From assembly GCA_002171515.1 (NCBI GenBank), contig NHEP01000213.1:1992-53117 (forward strand): a DNA stretch of 51,126 bases. The letters are read 5' to 3'. This DNA comes from a bacterium TMED88. GTDB lineage: Bacteria; Myxococcota_A; UBA9160; UBA4427. Shown here piece by piece: positions 17,330 to 25,745 of the stretch. Under the pieces are notes generated by a model. The model did not search any database. It saw nothing but the letters and a program-made list of their open reading frames with translations, and was not told the DNA's origin. Each line of letters opens with the position of its first letter. The first letter of the stretch is position 1. A program made the translations under genes and the position numbers.

Positions 17330-20300
17330 TTAAGATAAATATATGACTTTTCCTTCTTCTTCTGCTTTCTTTAATTTATTTCGTAATACCTCGTCAACCG
17401 TATTGTGTGCGACCTCGACCACTTCAACCTCCACCGTTTTTTGTCTCTTCGTTGGCCTAGAACTGGAACCAGAACTGGAACCAGAACTGGAACTAGAACC
17501 ATAGGAATCGTTTACCATTGCAATAGCGTTCCGTACCAATGCAAATGAAGAGCCTTGAACTGCCCAGTGATCTAATATCACCTTCTTCAATGAAGGAGAG
17601 ATCGTGGAGGATAACGCAAATCCGCGATAGGATGTCCCGTCGTAGGATGTCCCGTTTGATAATTCTATAAAAGTCCTATCCCAAACAAGATTTTGGCCGT
17701 CGATGCAAAACTCAACATGACAAGGGCGATCATAACCACGGCAAGCAAGCAAAACATATGCATACAAGTCGCAACTGGTACGGTTCAACGGGTCTACTCG
17801 AAAAGCTCCAACGCAACGTTGGTGCCACCATTTTGGTACAATAGCATTCCACTGCGTGGAGTCTGGTGCATTTACTATGGTTCTACCAATTATTTCTTCA
17901 TTTTGAATCTTGTTCTCTATGAATAAATAATGGTTCTTATCAATACGAGGCACGGCTGCGGTCATTGCCGCGCTGTTGCGTGTTTTAAAGTCGTTCACAC
18001 AATAAATAATTTGTTGTAAACGAACCCACGGAAGCTCTGAACGTTTGAAACCAGTGTCAATCCTGTCGTTGATTCTGGTTTGTAGACGCGGATTGAAATT
18101 TATGGTTACAGTAGTATCCTTATCATTTAATTCGCAACTAATGACCTGCTGCACCATTGCCTCATCAAAACGAGAACGCTTCAGAATGTGACAATCCACG
18201 TGTGGGATCATAGGAACACATTCCGCACGGTCCAAGAAAAAAAATCCACCTTTTACGTGCTTGAACTGAACCAGTCTTGTGTCTGGAGACCCATAAAAGA
18301 AGTCAGTGTTCTTCCCGCGGTAAGCACGAAAGATATCAAATCGCTCATGAATCATACGAAAGATATACAACAAGAACTCAAAGTAGCTGCCACTGAAATC
18401 ATCAAATACACTATTGTTTAAATGGTGTTCTACGTTTTTTCTCAATAGCGGGTGAATATCAAACGATACTATATCGTTAAAAAGGCTTCCCTCTGGACGC
18501 AAACAATCAAACATTATTTTCCGCATGTCCTCTTCCGATACACTAGTGTTGTCGTACTCAGCTTGTCGTTTGTTTAAGTCCTGCTCGCCGTAGTGGAACC
18601 ATTTTTTTCGATAAAAAGCCAACCTGTTAATTAACATACGATTCATAAACACTGTAGGTAAGTCAACAAAATCCATCATCCATGCGTTGAAATTCGAGTT
18701 GATTGTATAAACCGCAACGTCACATAAAAATGCAATTAAATACGGTGGCCATAGATATCGCATTTCGTTGTCAAGGCATTCATATGGGTAGCAAAGTTTT
18801 CCATTCCCTTGAATATGGTATTTCAACTTAATCTCCTTCGAAATCGTTTCAAATTTCAATGTCATATGCGCTTTGTACTCGTTGGGTTCATGATGCAAAC
18901 AATGTTCCGAATCCTTGATCACGTGTTTGTTTTTGTTTACGTGGACCATGTGTACGGGAATAGTACCACGAACGCGTTTGAAGTTGTACATTGGCAATTG
19001 ATAAACATAAGTTTCTGGCTCTGCAATAATCACCTTTCCAGGATGTTCATATCGCTGCCGGATGTCGTCCACACGATTTTTCAATGGCAATGGACATTGA
19101 CGGTCACCACGACTGGGCCATTCTTTAATGACATACATAAATGGCTTCTTCATTTCGTCTAGAAAAGAAACGTCACAAACTGGCTCACGAACAAAATGCA
19201 ATGTATACTCGTGATGTTTTTTCAAAATTTTAAAGAATGGAGTCAATTTTCTGTGACCGCTGCCTTGGTCGTGGCCATGCCCGGTTAAGTTTATAGGCCA
19301 GCCATAGAAATATCCTTTAAAAGGGCCTTTGTTGTCCCACATATCCGTATATTGACGCTGATCATCCCGCATCCAGAATCTAATTAAACAGGCACCATTT
19401 TCTTCTTGCTTCGACCACTCTTCGTAATCGATGAGGTGCAATACACGACCACCATAGTCCATAGCTTTTATCGGTATAGGCAATGGTTCATTGGCTGGGA
19501 TACGATTATCGTATCTTTCCGTCTTTGCTTCTTCCCAATTTAATAACAAGGTTTCGCAAAAGTTACACTCTTTCATTACTGCATTAGCAACGACTATACC
19601 ATTTGGAAGGGTAACTGGTTCATCGCCTACTGTCAGACTAAAATAATGTCGAAATGTTTCTTTTTTCCCTGTGCCGTGGCAATAAAATGGAATGTTTACA
19701 CGGACCATAGAAGCGGACCTTCTGCAATATGGTCCAAACCAAGGGCGAGGTAAACTCATTTTCTTTTTTTTTGGAATGCTATTTATGGTCTTCTTCGACG
19801 CATATTTTGTAAACGCACAGCAAAAAAAATCAACCAAATGAATCGATGCTGGTAAATTCTTCTTCACTTTCCCTTTAAATCTACAGAATATTTTTCTCAA
19901 CGTTTTATCGTTTTCAAGACCCAGCATGCATTTTGCCATCACGGAAACTAAACTGTTTCTACGGTGCAACATTTGCGGTAACAATTGCATGCCTTGTCTG
20001 CCAATGGTAACAATATCGAGAAAATTCTTGATGACATTGCGTTCCAAATTATGAGCCGCAAAACTGTCAAGATATTCTCGCTGTGCAACTTCCAAGCCCC
20101 AATTCTCTCGAAACTCAATGGAAGCCTCCTTTGCCACATTTGCTACCCAAACACGTGTACAGGCGCCGTAATGCCTAGCAGAGAAATACACATTCTCACG
20201 GCTAAGTTCAATTTTACCATTCACAAACTTCCTCGGTTGTAAATACTCACCGATGTTATTAGCTAATACTTCCGGTAAATATTCATAACCATCGATGACA

Positions 20301-21028
20301 CAGCCACCGTTCGAGACAAGTTCGCAACCAGGTGTTTCCTTCGTTATTCCGTTTGTTTTGTAATAACCGTCCTTTTCAACTGCATAGTCTAATTTCCTTC
20401 CCCAACGCAGCATAACGACGAAAAGTCCAAAATTTGGCCCATTGATATTGATGAACTTTATACATGATGCGTTATTGACATCTTCTTGTAATTTTTTGTC
20501 TTTTAATTGCGTCGATACCAATTGAGCACATTTCAAAGGTTTTATATGTTTGCATTTAACTATTTTTAATAGTTTTTGTTTCTTTTCATTACGAACGTGC
20601 CACGACGCTTTTTGTTCCTTTATTTTTCTCTCGGACCAACCAACAAACTCGTCGTCCACCTCTATGAAATCTTCCTCTTTATCGACAGTATTCAAATCAT
20701 ACTCCTCGTCATCATCTGACTCTGACTCTGATGGTTGATATTCATCCTCGGCATTTTCATTGGTCGTAGTTGTGGTCGTAGTCGTAGTTGTGGTCGTAGT
20801 TGTGACGTTATTATCTTCAGGATCTTCCTTTTGTTCGTCGTCAGCATGTAACATGTTTCCCGTGTTAGGAAATAAAGGAACTTCTTCAATTGGAAATACA
20901 TGGTCCAAAGCAGCTTTTTCTTCAGGAATTAAAACATCAAAAAAAACTTCAGCATCTTCACGAGAATCAAAATCTTGTTCCACGATATCCGCTACAATGA
21001 CTGCAATCTCTGCCGTCAACGTCGCCAT
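17330..21028 (-). CDS. Large hypothetical protein (1232 aa)
   Basis: I do not recognise a family. Features in order: a helical acidic N-terminus, a run of 14 Thr (about 76-89) encoded by an imperfect trinucleotide repeat, and a strongly acidic stretch (about 90-125, SESESDDDEEYD). A ~1000-residue mixed globular region follows with a CNFCETLLLNW motif (about 487), several HGTG/GHGHDQGSGH-type loops and many aromatic residues. A Ser/Gly repeat (about 1175-1190) is followed by a nuclear-localisation-like RPTKRQK. There are no membrane segments. The acidic arm and NLS-like tail fit a nuclear or virion-core protein. A strong single frame makes the gene certain. Confidence 0.85.
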   Translation of the reverse strand: MATLTAEIAVIVADIVEQDFDSREDAEVFFDVLIPEEKAALDHVFPIEEVPLFPNTGNMLHADDEQKEDPEDNNVTTTTTTTTTTTTTTNENAEDEYQPSESESDDDEEYDLNTVDKEEDFIEVDDEFVGWSERKIKEQKASWHVRNEKKQKLLKIVKCKHIKPLKCAQLVSTQLKDKKLQEDVNNASCIKFININGPNFGLFVVMLRWGRKLDYAVEKDGYYKTNGITKETPGCELVSNGGCVIDGYEYLPEVLANNIGEYLQPRKFVNGKIELSRENVYFSARHYGACTRVWVANVAKEASIEFRENWGLEVAQREYLDSFAAHNLERNVIKNFLDIVTIGRQGMQLLPQMLHRRNSLVSVMAKCMLGLENDKTLRKIFCRFKGKVKKNLPASIHLVDFFCCAFTKYASKKTINSIPKKKKMSLPRPWFGPYCRRSASMVRVNIPFYCHGTGKKETFRHYFSLTVGDEPVTLPNGIVVANAVMKECNFCETLLLNWEEAKTERYDNRIPANEPLPIPIKAMDYGGRVLHLIDYEEWSKQEENGACLIRFWMRDDQRQYTDMWDNKGPFKGYFYGWPINLTGHGHDQGSGHRKLTPFFKILKKHHEYTLHFVREPVCDVSFLDEMKKPFMYVIKEWPSRGDRQCPLPLKNRVDDIRQRYEHPGKVIIAEPETYVYQLPMYNFKRVRGTIPVHMVHVNKNKHVIKDSEHCLHHEPNEYKAHMTLKFETISKEIKLKYHIQGNGKLCYPYECLDNEMRYLWPPYLIAFLCDVAVYTINSNFNAWMMDFVDLPTVFMNRMLINRLAFYRKKWFHYGEQDLNKRQAEYDNTSVSEEDMRKIMFDCLRPEGSLFNDIVSFDIHPLLRKNVEHHLNNSVFDDFSGSYFEFLLYIFRMIHERFDIFRAYRGKNTDFFYGSPDTRLVQFKHVKGGFFFLDRAECVPMIPHVDCHILKRSRFDEAMVQQVISCELNDKDTTVTINFNPRLQTRINDRIDTGFKRSELPWVRLQQIIYCVNDFKTRNSAAMTAAVPRIDKNHYLFIENKIQNEEIIGRTIVNAPDSTQWNAIVPKWWHQRCVGAFRVDPLNRTSCDLYAYVLLACRGYDRPCHVEFCIDGQNLVWDRTFIELSNGTSYDGTSYRGFALSSTISPSLKKVILDHWAVQGSSFALVRNAIAMVNDSYGSSSSSGSSSGSSSRPTKRQKTVEVEVVEVAHNTVDEVLRNKLKKAEEEGKVIYLS

Positions 21029-21189
21029 ATTTTTTTAAACAAGTTTTTAAACAAGATTATATCGTACTATGTGTTTATCTTTTTATAAATGTTTTATGTA
21101 TTGTATATGATATATCTGTATATCGATATATGTTTCTATGTATTTATTTGTTTAGTTATATTCTTAGTTATATTCGTAGTGATATTATA

Positions 21190-21310
21190 TTTATTGCAGT
21201 GTTATTTAGTGCTAATTATCTTGTTAATTTAAATAATATATATATATATATTTCCCATAGTGTTATTCCGTGCTATTTGTTAGGTGCTTGTCTGTCCCTA
21301 TTTTTGAATA
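21190..21310. promoter_or_regulatory. Degenerate copy of the dyad spacer module
   Basis: Upstream of the 1232-aa gene, GTGCTAATTAT and later AGGTGCTTGTC occur together with a cccatagtgtt segment. These words are characteristic of the spacer modules at 200-270, 3110-3180 and 5320-5400. Spacing is not conserved, and a TATATA run is inserted. The 21029-21344 stretch has no convincing gene. Confidence 0.4.
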
Positions 21311-21344
21311 AAAATGTTGAAGACTTTTTAGTAGTTTTTTTAAC

Positions 21345-21485
21345 ATAGTCATACTATTTTACACGTAAGTAGTTTCATAGTATGACTAGGGTTTAATAAG
21401 GTATTTTTATAGTAGTACTATTTTTTTATTTCTTATTTTTATAGTAGTACTATTTTTGTTATTCTTATTTTTATAGTGTTACTAT
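21345..21485 (-). repeat. Dispersed TAGTAGTACTATTTTT repeats
   Basis: Three units of TTATTTTTATAGTAGTACTA and two of AGTCATACTA/AGTATGACTA-type lie between the promoter of the 1232-aa gene and the tRNA. They are the inverted form of the AGTACTACTAC...ACCTTATT family at 9536 and 15471. Confidence 0.7.
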
Positions 21486-21568
21486 TTTAAATTTACCAAG
21501 GCAAAGAAAATTCTTTTGACCTTCCTTCCTTTCCTATACATACTAAAAAAATATACTTTCTTATAACA

Positions 21569-21699
21569 AGCAGGATGGCGCAGTCTGGCAGCGCATAGGT
21601 CTCATAATGTACGTATTACAGATATCATATAAAAAGAAAACAAAATATAACTAACCTCCATATAGCCTAGGGTCGAAAGTTCAAATCCTTCTTCTGCTT
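21569..21699 (+). tRNA. tRNA-Met (CAT) with 57-nt intron
   Basis: Acceptor AGCAGGA pairs with TTCTGCT (21692-21698) with one G-T pair. D-arm GCGC-AGTCTGGCA-GCGC follows conserved T8-G9. Anticodon stem TAGGT (21596-21600) pairs with GCCTA (21665-21669), the loop carrying CAT at 21603-21605. The intron (about 21607-21663) interrupts after position 37, the canonical eukaryotic nuclear site. The T-arm has a TTCAAAT loop and one A-C mismatch in its stem. The T-loop and anticodon stem indicate elongator Met. No CCA is encoded, and the discriminator base is T, which is unusual. Removing the intron should need a tRNA splicing endonuclease, presumably from the host. Confidence 0.82.
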
Positions 21700-21715
21700 T
21701 CTATTTTTTTTAACC

Positions 21716-21790
21716 ATGATAGCGTCGCTCTTACTCATCGTTTTCGTTTTTGGTAGCCTCCTTGTCTACTCTTTACAATTTATTTTATAA
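21716..21790 (+). CDS. Possible 24-aa membrane peptide
   Basis: ATG 21716 to TAA 21788-21790 encodes an almost entirely hydrophobic peptide (IASLLLIVFVFGSLLVYSL core) with the look of one membrane helix. It starts 17 bases after the tRNA and overlaps the end of the convergent glycoprotein gene. It is too short to be sure. It may be chance. Confidence 0.25.
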   Translation: MIASLLLIVFVFGSLLVYSLQFIL

Positions 21791-22493
21791 TACTCATGAC
21801 TAAAAATATATTGCATGAAAGCATAGCGATAAAGATGAAGAAAAAGATGATCGATATGGCACCAGCATTCATCAACACACAATTTAAAGGATCTTCGTCC
21901 ATATCACAGTAAAAATCACCAGCTATTTTTTTGTAGGGGCGGTGTGCATAATCGGTGGTATCAGTGACTCCATTAATCGTAAAATGTACTTCTTGAAAAG
22001 GCCTTGTTGCTATGCGCAGTAGGCGCTGAAACTGGGCCAATTCACCTTGTACTTCACCAAAATTGGAAAAGACACCATCGAACGACGTACCAGTAATAAA
22101 GCAATTATAAGGCAGTTTGCGAACATATAGATTATAATTGGTATCAGACGTCGTGGCGGTACACGAGTAGTAAATTCTACATTCGTATTGATTGGCCAAG
22201 TAGTGAGCAGCGCTGCTGACGGCATAGGCACGACATTGGTTAGTCCTAGCACAAACTTCTTCGCACTGTTTGTCTGCATGGCTCCTTCCTAAGCTCAACG
22301 CATCGTTCATCCCGTCGAAAATACCTTGGCTGTCGGATTGTTTGTTCCACACTTCGTTGATAGTAGCATCGCATATGGTCGAGGGTGCAACAGGTTCATA
22401 GAAACGCTGGCACTCTGCTTCAATGTAATCCTCCGTGACACGGATGATGGCGGTGCCAAGAGGGAGTAGAGAGAATAAAATCAATAATTTCAT
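21780..22493 (-). CDS. Type I surface glycoprotein with PAN-like Cys module (237 aa)
   Basis: I use the ATG at 22491-22493 because it gives a clean signal peptide (KLLILFSLLPLGTA). An upstream in-frame ATG would overlap the preceding gene. The ectodomain has C..VCARTNQCRAYA...CRIYYSC (about 75-110), a spacing like PAN/apple modules. A C-terminal membrane helix (about 210-235) leaves almost no tail. NYT/NGT-type glycosylation sites are few. A CTATATAAAAT box lies just before the ATG. Probably a virion envelope or host-surface protein. Confidence 0.7.
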   Translation of the reverse strand: MKLLILFSLLPLGTAIIRVTEDYIEAECQRFYEPVAPSTICDATINEVWNKQSDSQGIFDGMNDALSLGRSHADKQCEEVCARTNQCRAYAVSSAAHYLANQYECRIYYSCTATTSDTNYNLYVRKLPYNCFITGTSFDGVFSNFGEVQGELAQFQRLLRIATRPFQEVHFTINGVTDTTDYAHRPYKKIAGDFYCDMDEDPLNCVLMNAGAISIIFFFIFIAMLSCNIFLVMSIIK

Positions 22494-22531
22494 CTTAATA
22501 GTATTATTTATTATTTTATATAGGCAGCCTT

Positions 22532-23083
22532 TTACTCTTGCATCCACTTGTGCCATATTTTTCTCAACCTGACCAAAATCACTTCCTTCGATTTGTAAGA
22601 ATATAAGTTTGGGAAGCGTTCCTTGTAAAGTACGTAGGCTGGCGCTGGTCCTCTGTTATCCATATCGACGAAAACCTCATGCAAGCACTCTTTTAATGCA
22701 ATCAATTCCTCTTCTAAAAACTCTTTGGGACTAGGTACCTTTAGGTACATCTCTTTAATGACTCGTGACAACGGCACGAGCTTTGGTATAATAATGTTAT
22801 TTTGGCAATGATAACATTTTTGTTGTGATACTTTGGGGTTTACAAGGTTTTGTTTTCTACAGAAAAAACATTCAAGGAGAGTACAGGGTCTGTTTTTTAA
22901 ATGCCAAGAAATGGCGTCTGTATTCATGCTGTTAGGGTATCGCTCTAACCAAAGGCCAGCAACAACATCAAATATTTCATCATCGTTTGTTACACTGCCT
23001 CTTTTTTTTGTGCGATAGACACTATGCAACAACTCAAATAGAGCTCCTTCTTCTTTATCCGACAATAAGTGTAATGAAGTCAT
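22532..23083 (-). CDS. Zinc-ribbon hypothetical protein (183 aa)
   Basis: A central CFFCRKQNL...CYHCQNN pair (about residues 72-95) forms a plausible four-Cys zinc ribbon. The flanks are helical, and residues 130-180 appear to repeat the N-terminal pattern (ALFELLHSVY / ALKECLHEVF; LWLERYPN / LYKERFPN), suggesting an internal duplication of a helical unit around the zinc ribbon. No named family. The gene faces the 23397 gene across a spacer with a CACGTG/TTTCCCGC site. Confidence 0.7.
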   Translation of the reverse strand: MTSLHLLSDKEEGALFELLHSVYRTKKRGSVTNDDEIFDVVAGLWLERYPNSMNTDAISWHLKNRPCTLLECFFCRKQNLVNPKVSQQKCYHCQNNIIIPKLVPLSRVIKEMYLKVPSPKEFLEEELIALKECLHEVFVDMDNRGPAPAYVLYKERFPNLYSYKSKEVILVRLRKIWHKWMQE

Positions 23084-23180
23084 TGTGTGATTTACAGAGA
23101 ATATAACACAAATGAAATTAAAGAAGAGAAACCTATAGTTCGATATTTTTTTTTACTTTGAATATATTATTTTGAATATG

Positions 23181-23195
23181 CCACGTGTTTCCCGC
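23181..23195. promoter_or_regulatory. CACGTG + TTTCCCGC composite site
   Basis: CCACGTG (23181-23187) is followed directly by TTTCCCGC (23188-23195). The first matches a G-box/E-box, the second the E2F consensus TTTSSCGC. The same pair, CCACGTG overlapping GCGGGAAA, lies at 40408-40422, also between divergent genes. CCACGTGG recurs at 28778-28785. This suggests that cellular-type transcription factors act on these promoters. Confidence 0.45.
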
Positions 23196-23249
23196 TATTT
23201 TCACTACTCATAATGAGAGTAGCAGAGGAGGTCATTTTAGAAACTAGGA

Positions 23250-23350
23250 ACTAAGAATATAACTAAGAAACTAAGAATATAATTAAGAAACTAAGAATAT
23301 AACTAAGAAACTAAGAATATAACTAAGAAACTAAGAATATAACTACACAA
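23250..23350 (+). repeat. 20-bp tandem repeat (AACTAAGAAACTAAGAATAT)
   Basis: About five copies with near-perfect 20-bp period lie in the presumed leader of the 23397 gene. The unit is a variant of the AAACTAAAAC leader repeats found before other genes, so it probably forms a U-poor, unstructured 5-prime leader. Confidence 0.8.
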
Positions 23351-23396
23351 CTAAAAAGAGATACGACAATCGATAATAGAATAAAACGATCCAAAT

Positions 23397-24014
23397 ATGA
23401 GTAGCTTAGTCGCAAATCACGGCGGTGTCAACTTTGCGAACACCGACATTGAAATGTTTACGTCGGAAGAAGGGGTTGCCAGAAGATGGAAATTAACACC
23501 ACAAGAAATTCAGTTTATTGATTTAAAATTAACTGCATTTGCATCATGGACAGAAACTTCTCCATGCCTTACTATGTATGTTGGTCTTACTCCTACGAAA
23601 CAACTTTGTTTATTACAACCTGATGAATGGGAGAAAGAAAAAATAAACTTTGCCCGTAGTGGGGGACGAACTATTGAATTATCGGTTCAAGGTTACAGTG
23701 CACAGAAACCACATCTTTTAAAGATCAACGGGATTGATTTTGAAATTACTTATTTCGGTGTGCAAGACGATGATTGCAATCACCCGACGGCTCACATGCT
23801 GCCTGGTCTTTTAACAGGAACTTATTTTTCTGGAAATTATTGGTTTATGTACGCAAGATTGAAAAGACATATAACAACTGTTGAAACGAATACCGTTTTT
23901 CTTGACGGTTCTTTTGCAGATGCTCTTCGGAAAAATTTATGCAAAAAATGTAGTACATCGCCGAGCAAGCAGCCCTTACGAAAAAGAAAAAAAACGAAGA
24001 AAAAAAAACGTTAA
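23397..24014 (+). CDS. Hypothetical protein, basic C-terminus (205 aa)
   Basis: No family is recognised. The body is beta-rich (repeated hydrophobic alternation from residue 55 to 155), ending with CKKCSTSPSK and a strongly basic tail (LRKRKKTKKKKR) that could serve nuclear targeting or nucleic-acid binding. The ATG follows the 20-bp tandem repeats, and a G-box/E2F-like site lies ~200 bp upstream. Its TAA shares the TTAA tetranucleotide with the stop of the convergent small membrane gene. Confidence 0.72.
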   Translation: MSSLVANHGGVNFANTDIEMFTSEEGVARRWKLTPQEIQFIDLKLTAFASWTETSPCLTMYVGLTPTKQLCLLQPDEWEKEKINFARSGGRTIELSVQGYSAQKPHLLKINGIDFEITYFGVQDDDCNHPTAHMLPGLLTGTYFSGNYWFMYARLKRHITTVETNTVFLDGSFADALRKNLCKKCSTSPSKQPLRKRKKTKKKKR

Positions 24015-24124
24015 TTTAAGTTTTTATAGTTCCGCAATTTGTACTCGTATTCATAACAAATATAACAAAGTAAAACGAAAACAACGAGGAATATGATAAC
24101 GGTGATGTTATTTATCCAATCCAT
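24011..24124 (-). CDS. Small membrane protein (37 aa)
   Basis: ATG at 24122-24124, TAA at 24011-24013. Residues 8-24 are hydrophobic (VIIFLVVFVLLCYI), followed by a Tyr/Lys-rich tail. It starts one base after the stop of the 81-aa gene on the same strand (TAA-C-ATG), indicating a co-transcribed pair. Its stop overlaps the convergent 23397 gene. The tight fit on both sides supports a real gene. Confidence 0.55.
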   Translation of the reverse strand: MDWINNITVIIFLVVFVLLCYICYEYEYKLRNYKNLN

Positions 24125-24125
24125 G

Positions 24126-24371
24126 TTATGTATGTAAAGGATTTATTTTAAAGGGGCTGCCTTCTAGTCGTAAACTTTCCCAGTTTATTGTTTGTTGGCA
24201 ATGACTTTCTTTTTGGCTCCTGCTTTGAAGAAGTTGCAGTGTCTCTCGCTCAAGATCAACAGTATAGTTTAAAAGTTCTTGTATTATATCTAGTAAATCA
24301 ACTGTTTCTATTTTATCGATATTAATTTTCAGCTGTTCTAAAATATTTTGTAGATCTCCTAATTTACTCAT
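24126..24371 (-). CDS. Small helical protein (81 aa)
   Basis: Residues 5-50 are rich in Leu/Ile/Glu in a heptad-like pattern (LQNILEQLKINIDKIE; LLDIIQELLNY), so a short coiled coil is likely. The C-terminus is polar. It is the first gene of a two-gene minus-strand unit with the 37-aa membrane protein. Its ATG is only 5 bp from the divergent ATG at 24377. Confidence 0.6.
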   Translation of the reverse strand: MSKLGDLQNILEQLKINIDKIETVDLLDIIQELLNYTVDLERETLQLLQSRSQKESHCQQTINWESLRLEGSPFKINPLHT

Positions 24372-24376
24372 TCAGA

Positions 24377-24649
24377 ATGTTTCTATATATTGACTATTTA
24401 CGATATATACACCTAATGTTCTTTGAAGAGTGGATCATACCCATACTGTTGGTAACATTTTTCTCTGGGTTGTTGATTGGACTCAATATCGGTATCATTT
24501 GTGGTGGCAAATGCGGCTTTCATAACAGTGACGTTGAAATACCGCGATATGTTCTACGACCAGAAAATTTTCCCGTGAGATATCCTTCCACATCTAATAA
24601 TCAAACATATCCTTTAAAAAGCAATCATCGGCAACGATTTAATTATTAA
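24377..24649 (+). CDS. Single-pass membrane protein (90 aa)
   Basis: A hydrophobic segment at about residues 20-42 (WIIPILLVTFFSGLLIGL...) precedes a polar, Pro/Asn-rich tail with a GGKCGF turn. The first ATG lies only 5 bp from the divergent gene. The second ATG (24416, MFFEEW) would leave more promoter room and still include the membrane helix, so the start is uncertain. Function unknown. Confidence 0.6.
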   Translation: MFLYIDYLRYIHLMFFEEWIIPILLVTFFSGLLIGLNIGIICGGKCGFHNSDVEIPRYVLRPENFPVRYPSTSNNQTYPLKSNHRQRFNY

Positions 24650-24694
24650 CCTATTCGTAACCTTTGTAAATTAAACAACTTTTGTTAGTCTATA

Positions 24695-24755
24695 AATATA
24701 GTACTTAGTGCTACTATAAAAATACCTTATTTAAAAATAGTACTACTATAATATC
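24695..24755 (+). repeat. Dispersed AGTACTACTA/ACCTTATT repeat
   Basis: Units reading TAGTGCTACTATAAAAATACCTTATT and TAGTACTACTATAAT lie between two co-directional genes and belong to the family seen at 9536 and 15471. A TATAAAG/TATATATTATAAA-rich promoter follows before the ATG at 24840. Confidence 0.6.
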
Positions 24756-24839
24756 TTTTTGTTTTAGACATCAAGGAGTTAGGTGTATTAAATTAGATCA
24801 ATATATATTATAAAGATACATATTTTATAAATATACAAG

Positions 24840-25175
24840 ATGTCTAACAGAGTCATTCGTGTTCGACGATCTATGCTTAGTGAAATTATAGCAGCAAGTA
24901 TACTGAACAGCATGCATAGCACTCATATTACGCATCCTGTTGCTTTGCCACCTGTGATCCATTTTCGAAGTGAAATGCAAAGCCCGGCTCCAGCACCGCG
25001 ATTTATTGAAGCGAAGTGCGAAGGGAAGATTGATGACTGTAGCATTTGTTTAAGTGAAGTTAACGTAGGTGATAATTTAATTATTTTGCCCTGCTGTCAT
25101 ACTTTTCATAAAAATTGCATTAGCCAATGGTTAATAAAGAACAATACCTGTCCGATTTGTCGTGAAACATGTTAA
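24840..25175 (+). CDS. RING-H2 finger protein (111 aa)
   Basis: A complete C-terminal RING-H2: Cys67-x2-Cys70, Cys85-x-His87-x2-His90-x2-Cys93, Cys104-x2-Cys107, with Trp97 and Pro105 as in active ubiquitin ligases. The N-terminal 60 residues are low complexity, with VIRVRR and VALPPVIHF segments. The hydrophobic VIRV and VIHF patches might act as SUMO-interaction motifs, which is speculation. The stop overlaps that of the convergent 63-aa gene at TTAA. TATA-rich DNA lies directly upstream. Confidence 0.85.
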   Translation: MSNRVIRVRRSMLSEIIAASILNSMHSTHITHPVALPPVIHFRSEMQSPAPAPRFIEAKCEGKIDDCSICLSEVNVGDNLIILPCCHTFHKNCISQWLIKNNTCPICRETC

Positions 25176-25363
25176 AGATCCATTTGAAATTGTAAAGCTT
25201 CCGTATGCCTTACAATGGTTGGAATTGGTTGTATATGAAAAAGAGGCCTAACAACCGATGCTGTTGTATTTTTTTTTTCTTCTAGACGTCTTTGTTTCCG
25301 CATTGCTTCTACACGAATGAATGTTGTCTCACGCGAGATTCTTTGCTGTACTGGAGTGTTCAT
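25172..25363 (-). CDS. Small basic hypothetical protein (63 aa)
   Basis: Polar, Arg/Lys-rich helix in the middle (RVEAMRKQRRLEEKK), no cysteine or membrane segment, no family. The stop codon shares TTAA with the RING-H2 gene, an arrangement repeated at several convergent pairs here, which supports the gene. The 25364-25515 spacer on this strand is A-rich (T-rich as written) with no gene. Confidence 0.5.
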   Translation of the reverse strand: MNTPVQQRISRETTFIRVEAMRKQRRLEEKKNTTASVVRPLFHIQPIPTIVRHTEALQFQMDL

Positions 25364-25515
25364 ACTTGTTTTTTTATTATTAATTTTTTTTATTGATATT
25401 TTTTATTTCCTTTGTAATTTGTTTCCTAAATTTAGAACTCTTTTTTTTGTTTATCTTTTTTTTCATTTATCTTTTTTGAAATTTGAATTTTAGAGATAAA
25501 AAAATAACGACATTT

Positions 25516-25716
25516 TTAAATAAACCTTATTTTTTTACTTCCGATACTACGATTTCGAAGGTAGTAGTACACTCTTTTTTGAATTACATTACAGTAATTA
25601 TCACAACAATCGAAGCAAATAGGATAGACACGATTATTGCTATAGTATCGTTCAGGTAACCACACCGTGTGTAGCCTATCAATACGAACACAACAGATGT
25701 GACATAAAAATAACAT
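25516..25716 (-). CDS. Small zinc-binding protein (66 aa)
   Basis: CHICCVR near the N-terminus and CFDCCDNYC in the middle provide two CxxC pairs, spaced as in treble-clef or RING-like zinc sites. The tail is basic (RSIGSKKIR). It follows the 169-aa zinc protein on the same strand with a 29-bp gap, so the two could be co-transcribed. No named family. Confidence 0.6.
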   Translation of the reverse strand: MLFLCHICCVRIDRLHTVWLPERYYSNNRVYPICFDCCDNYCNVIQKRVYYYLRNRSIGSKKIRFI

Positions 25717-25745
25717 TTATTTATATAAAGTGTTTTTTTTATACT

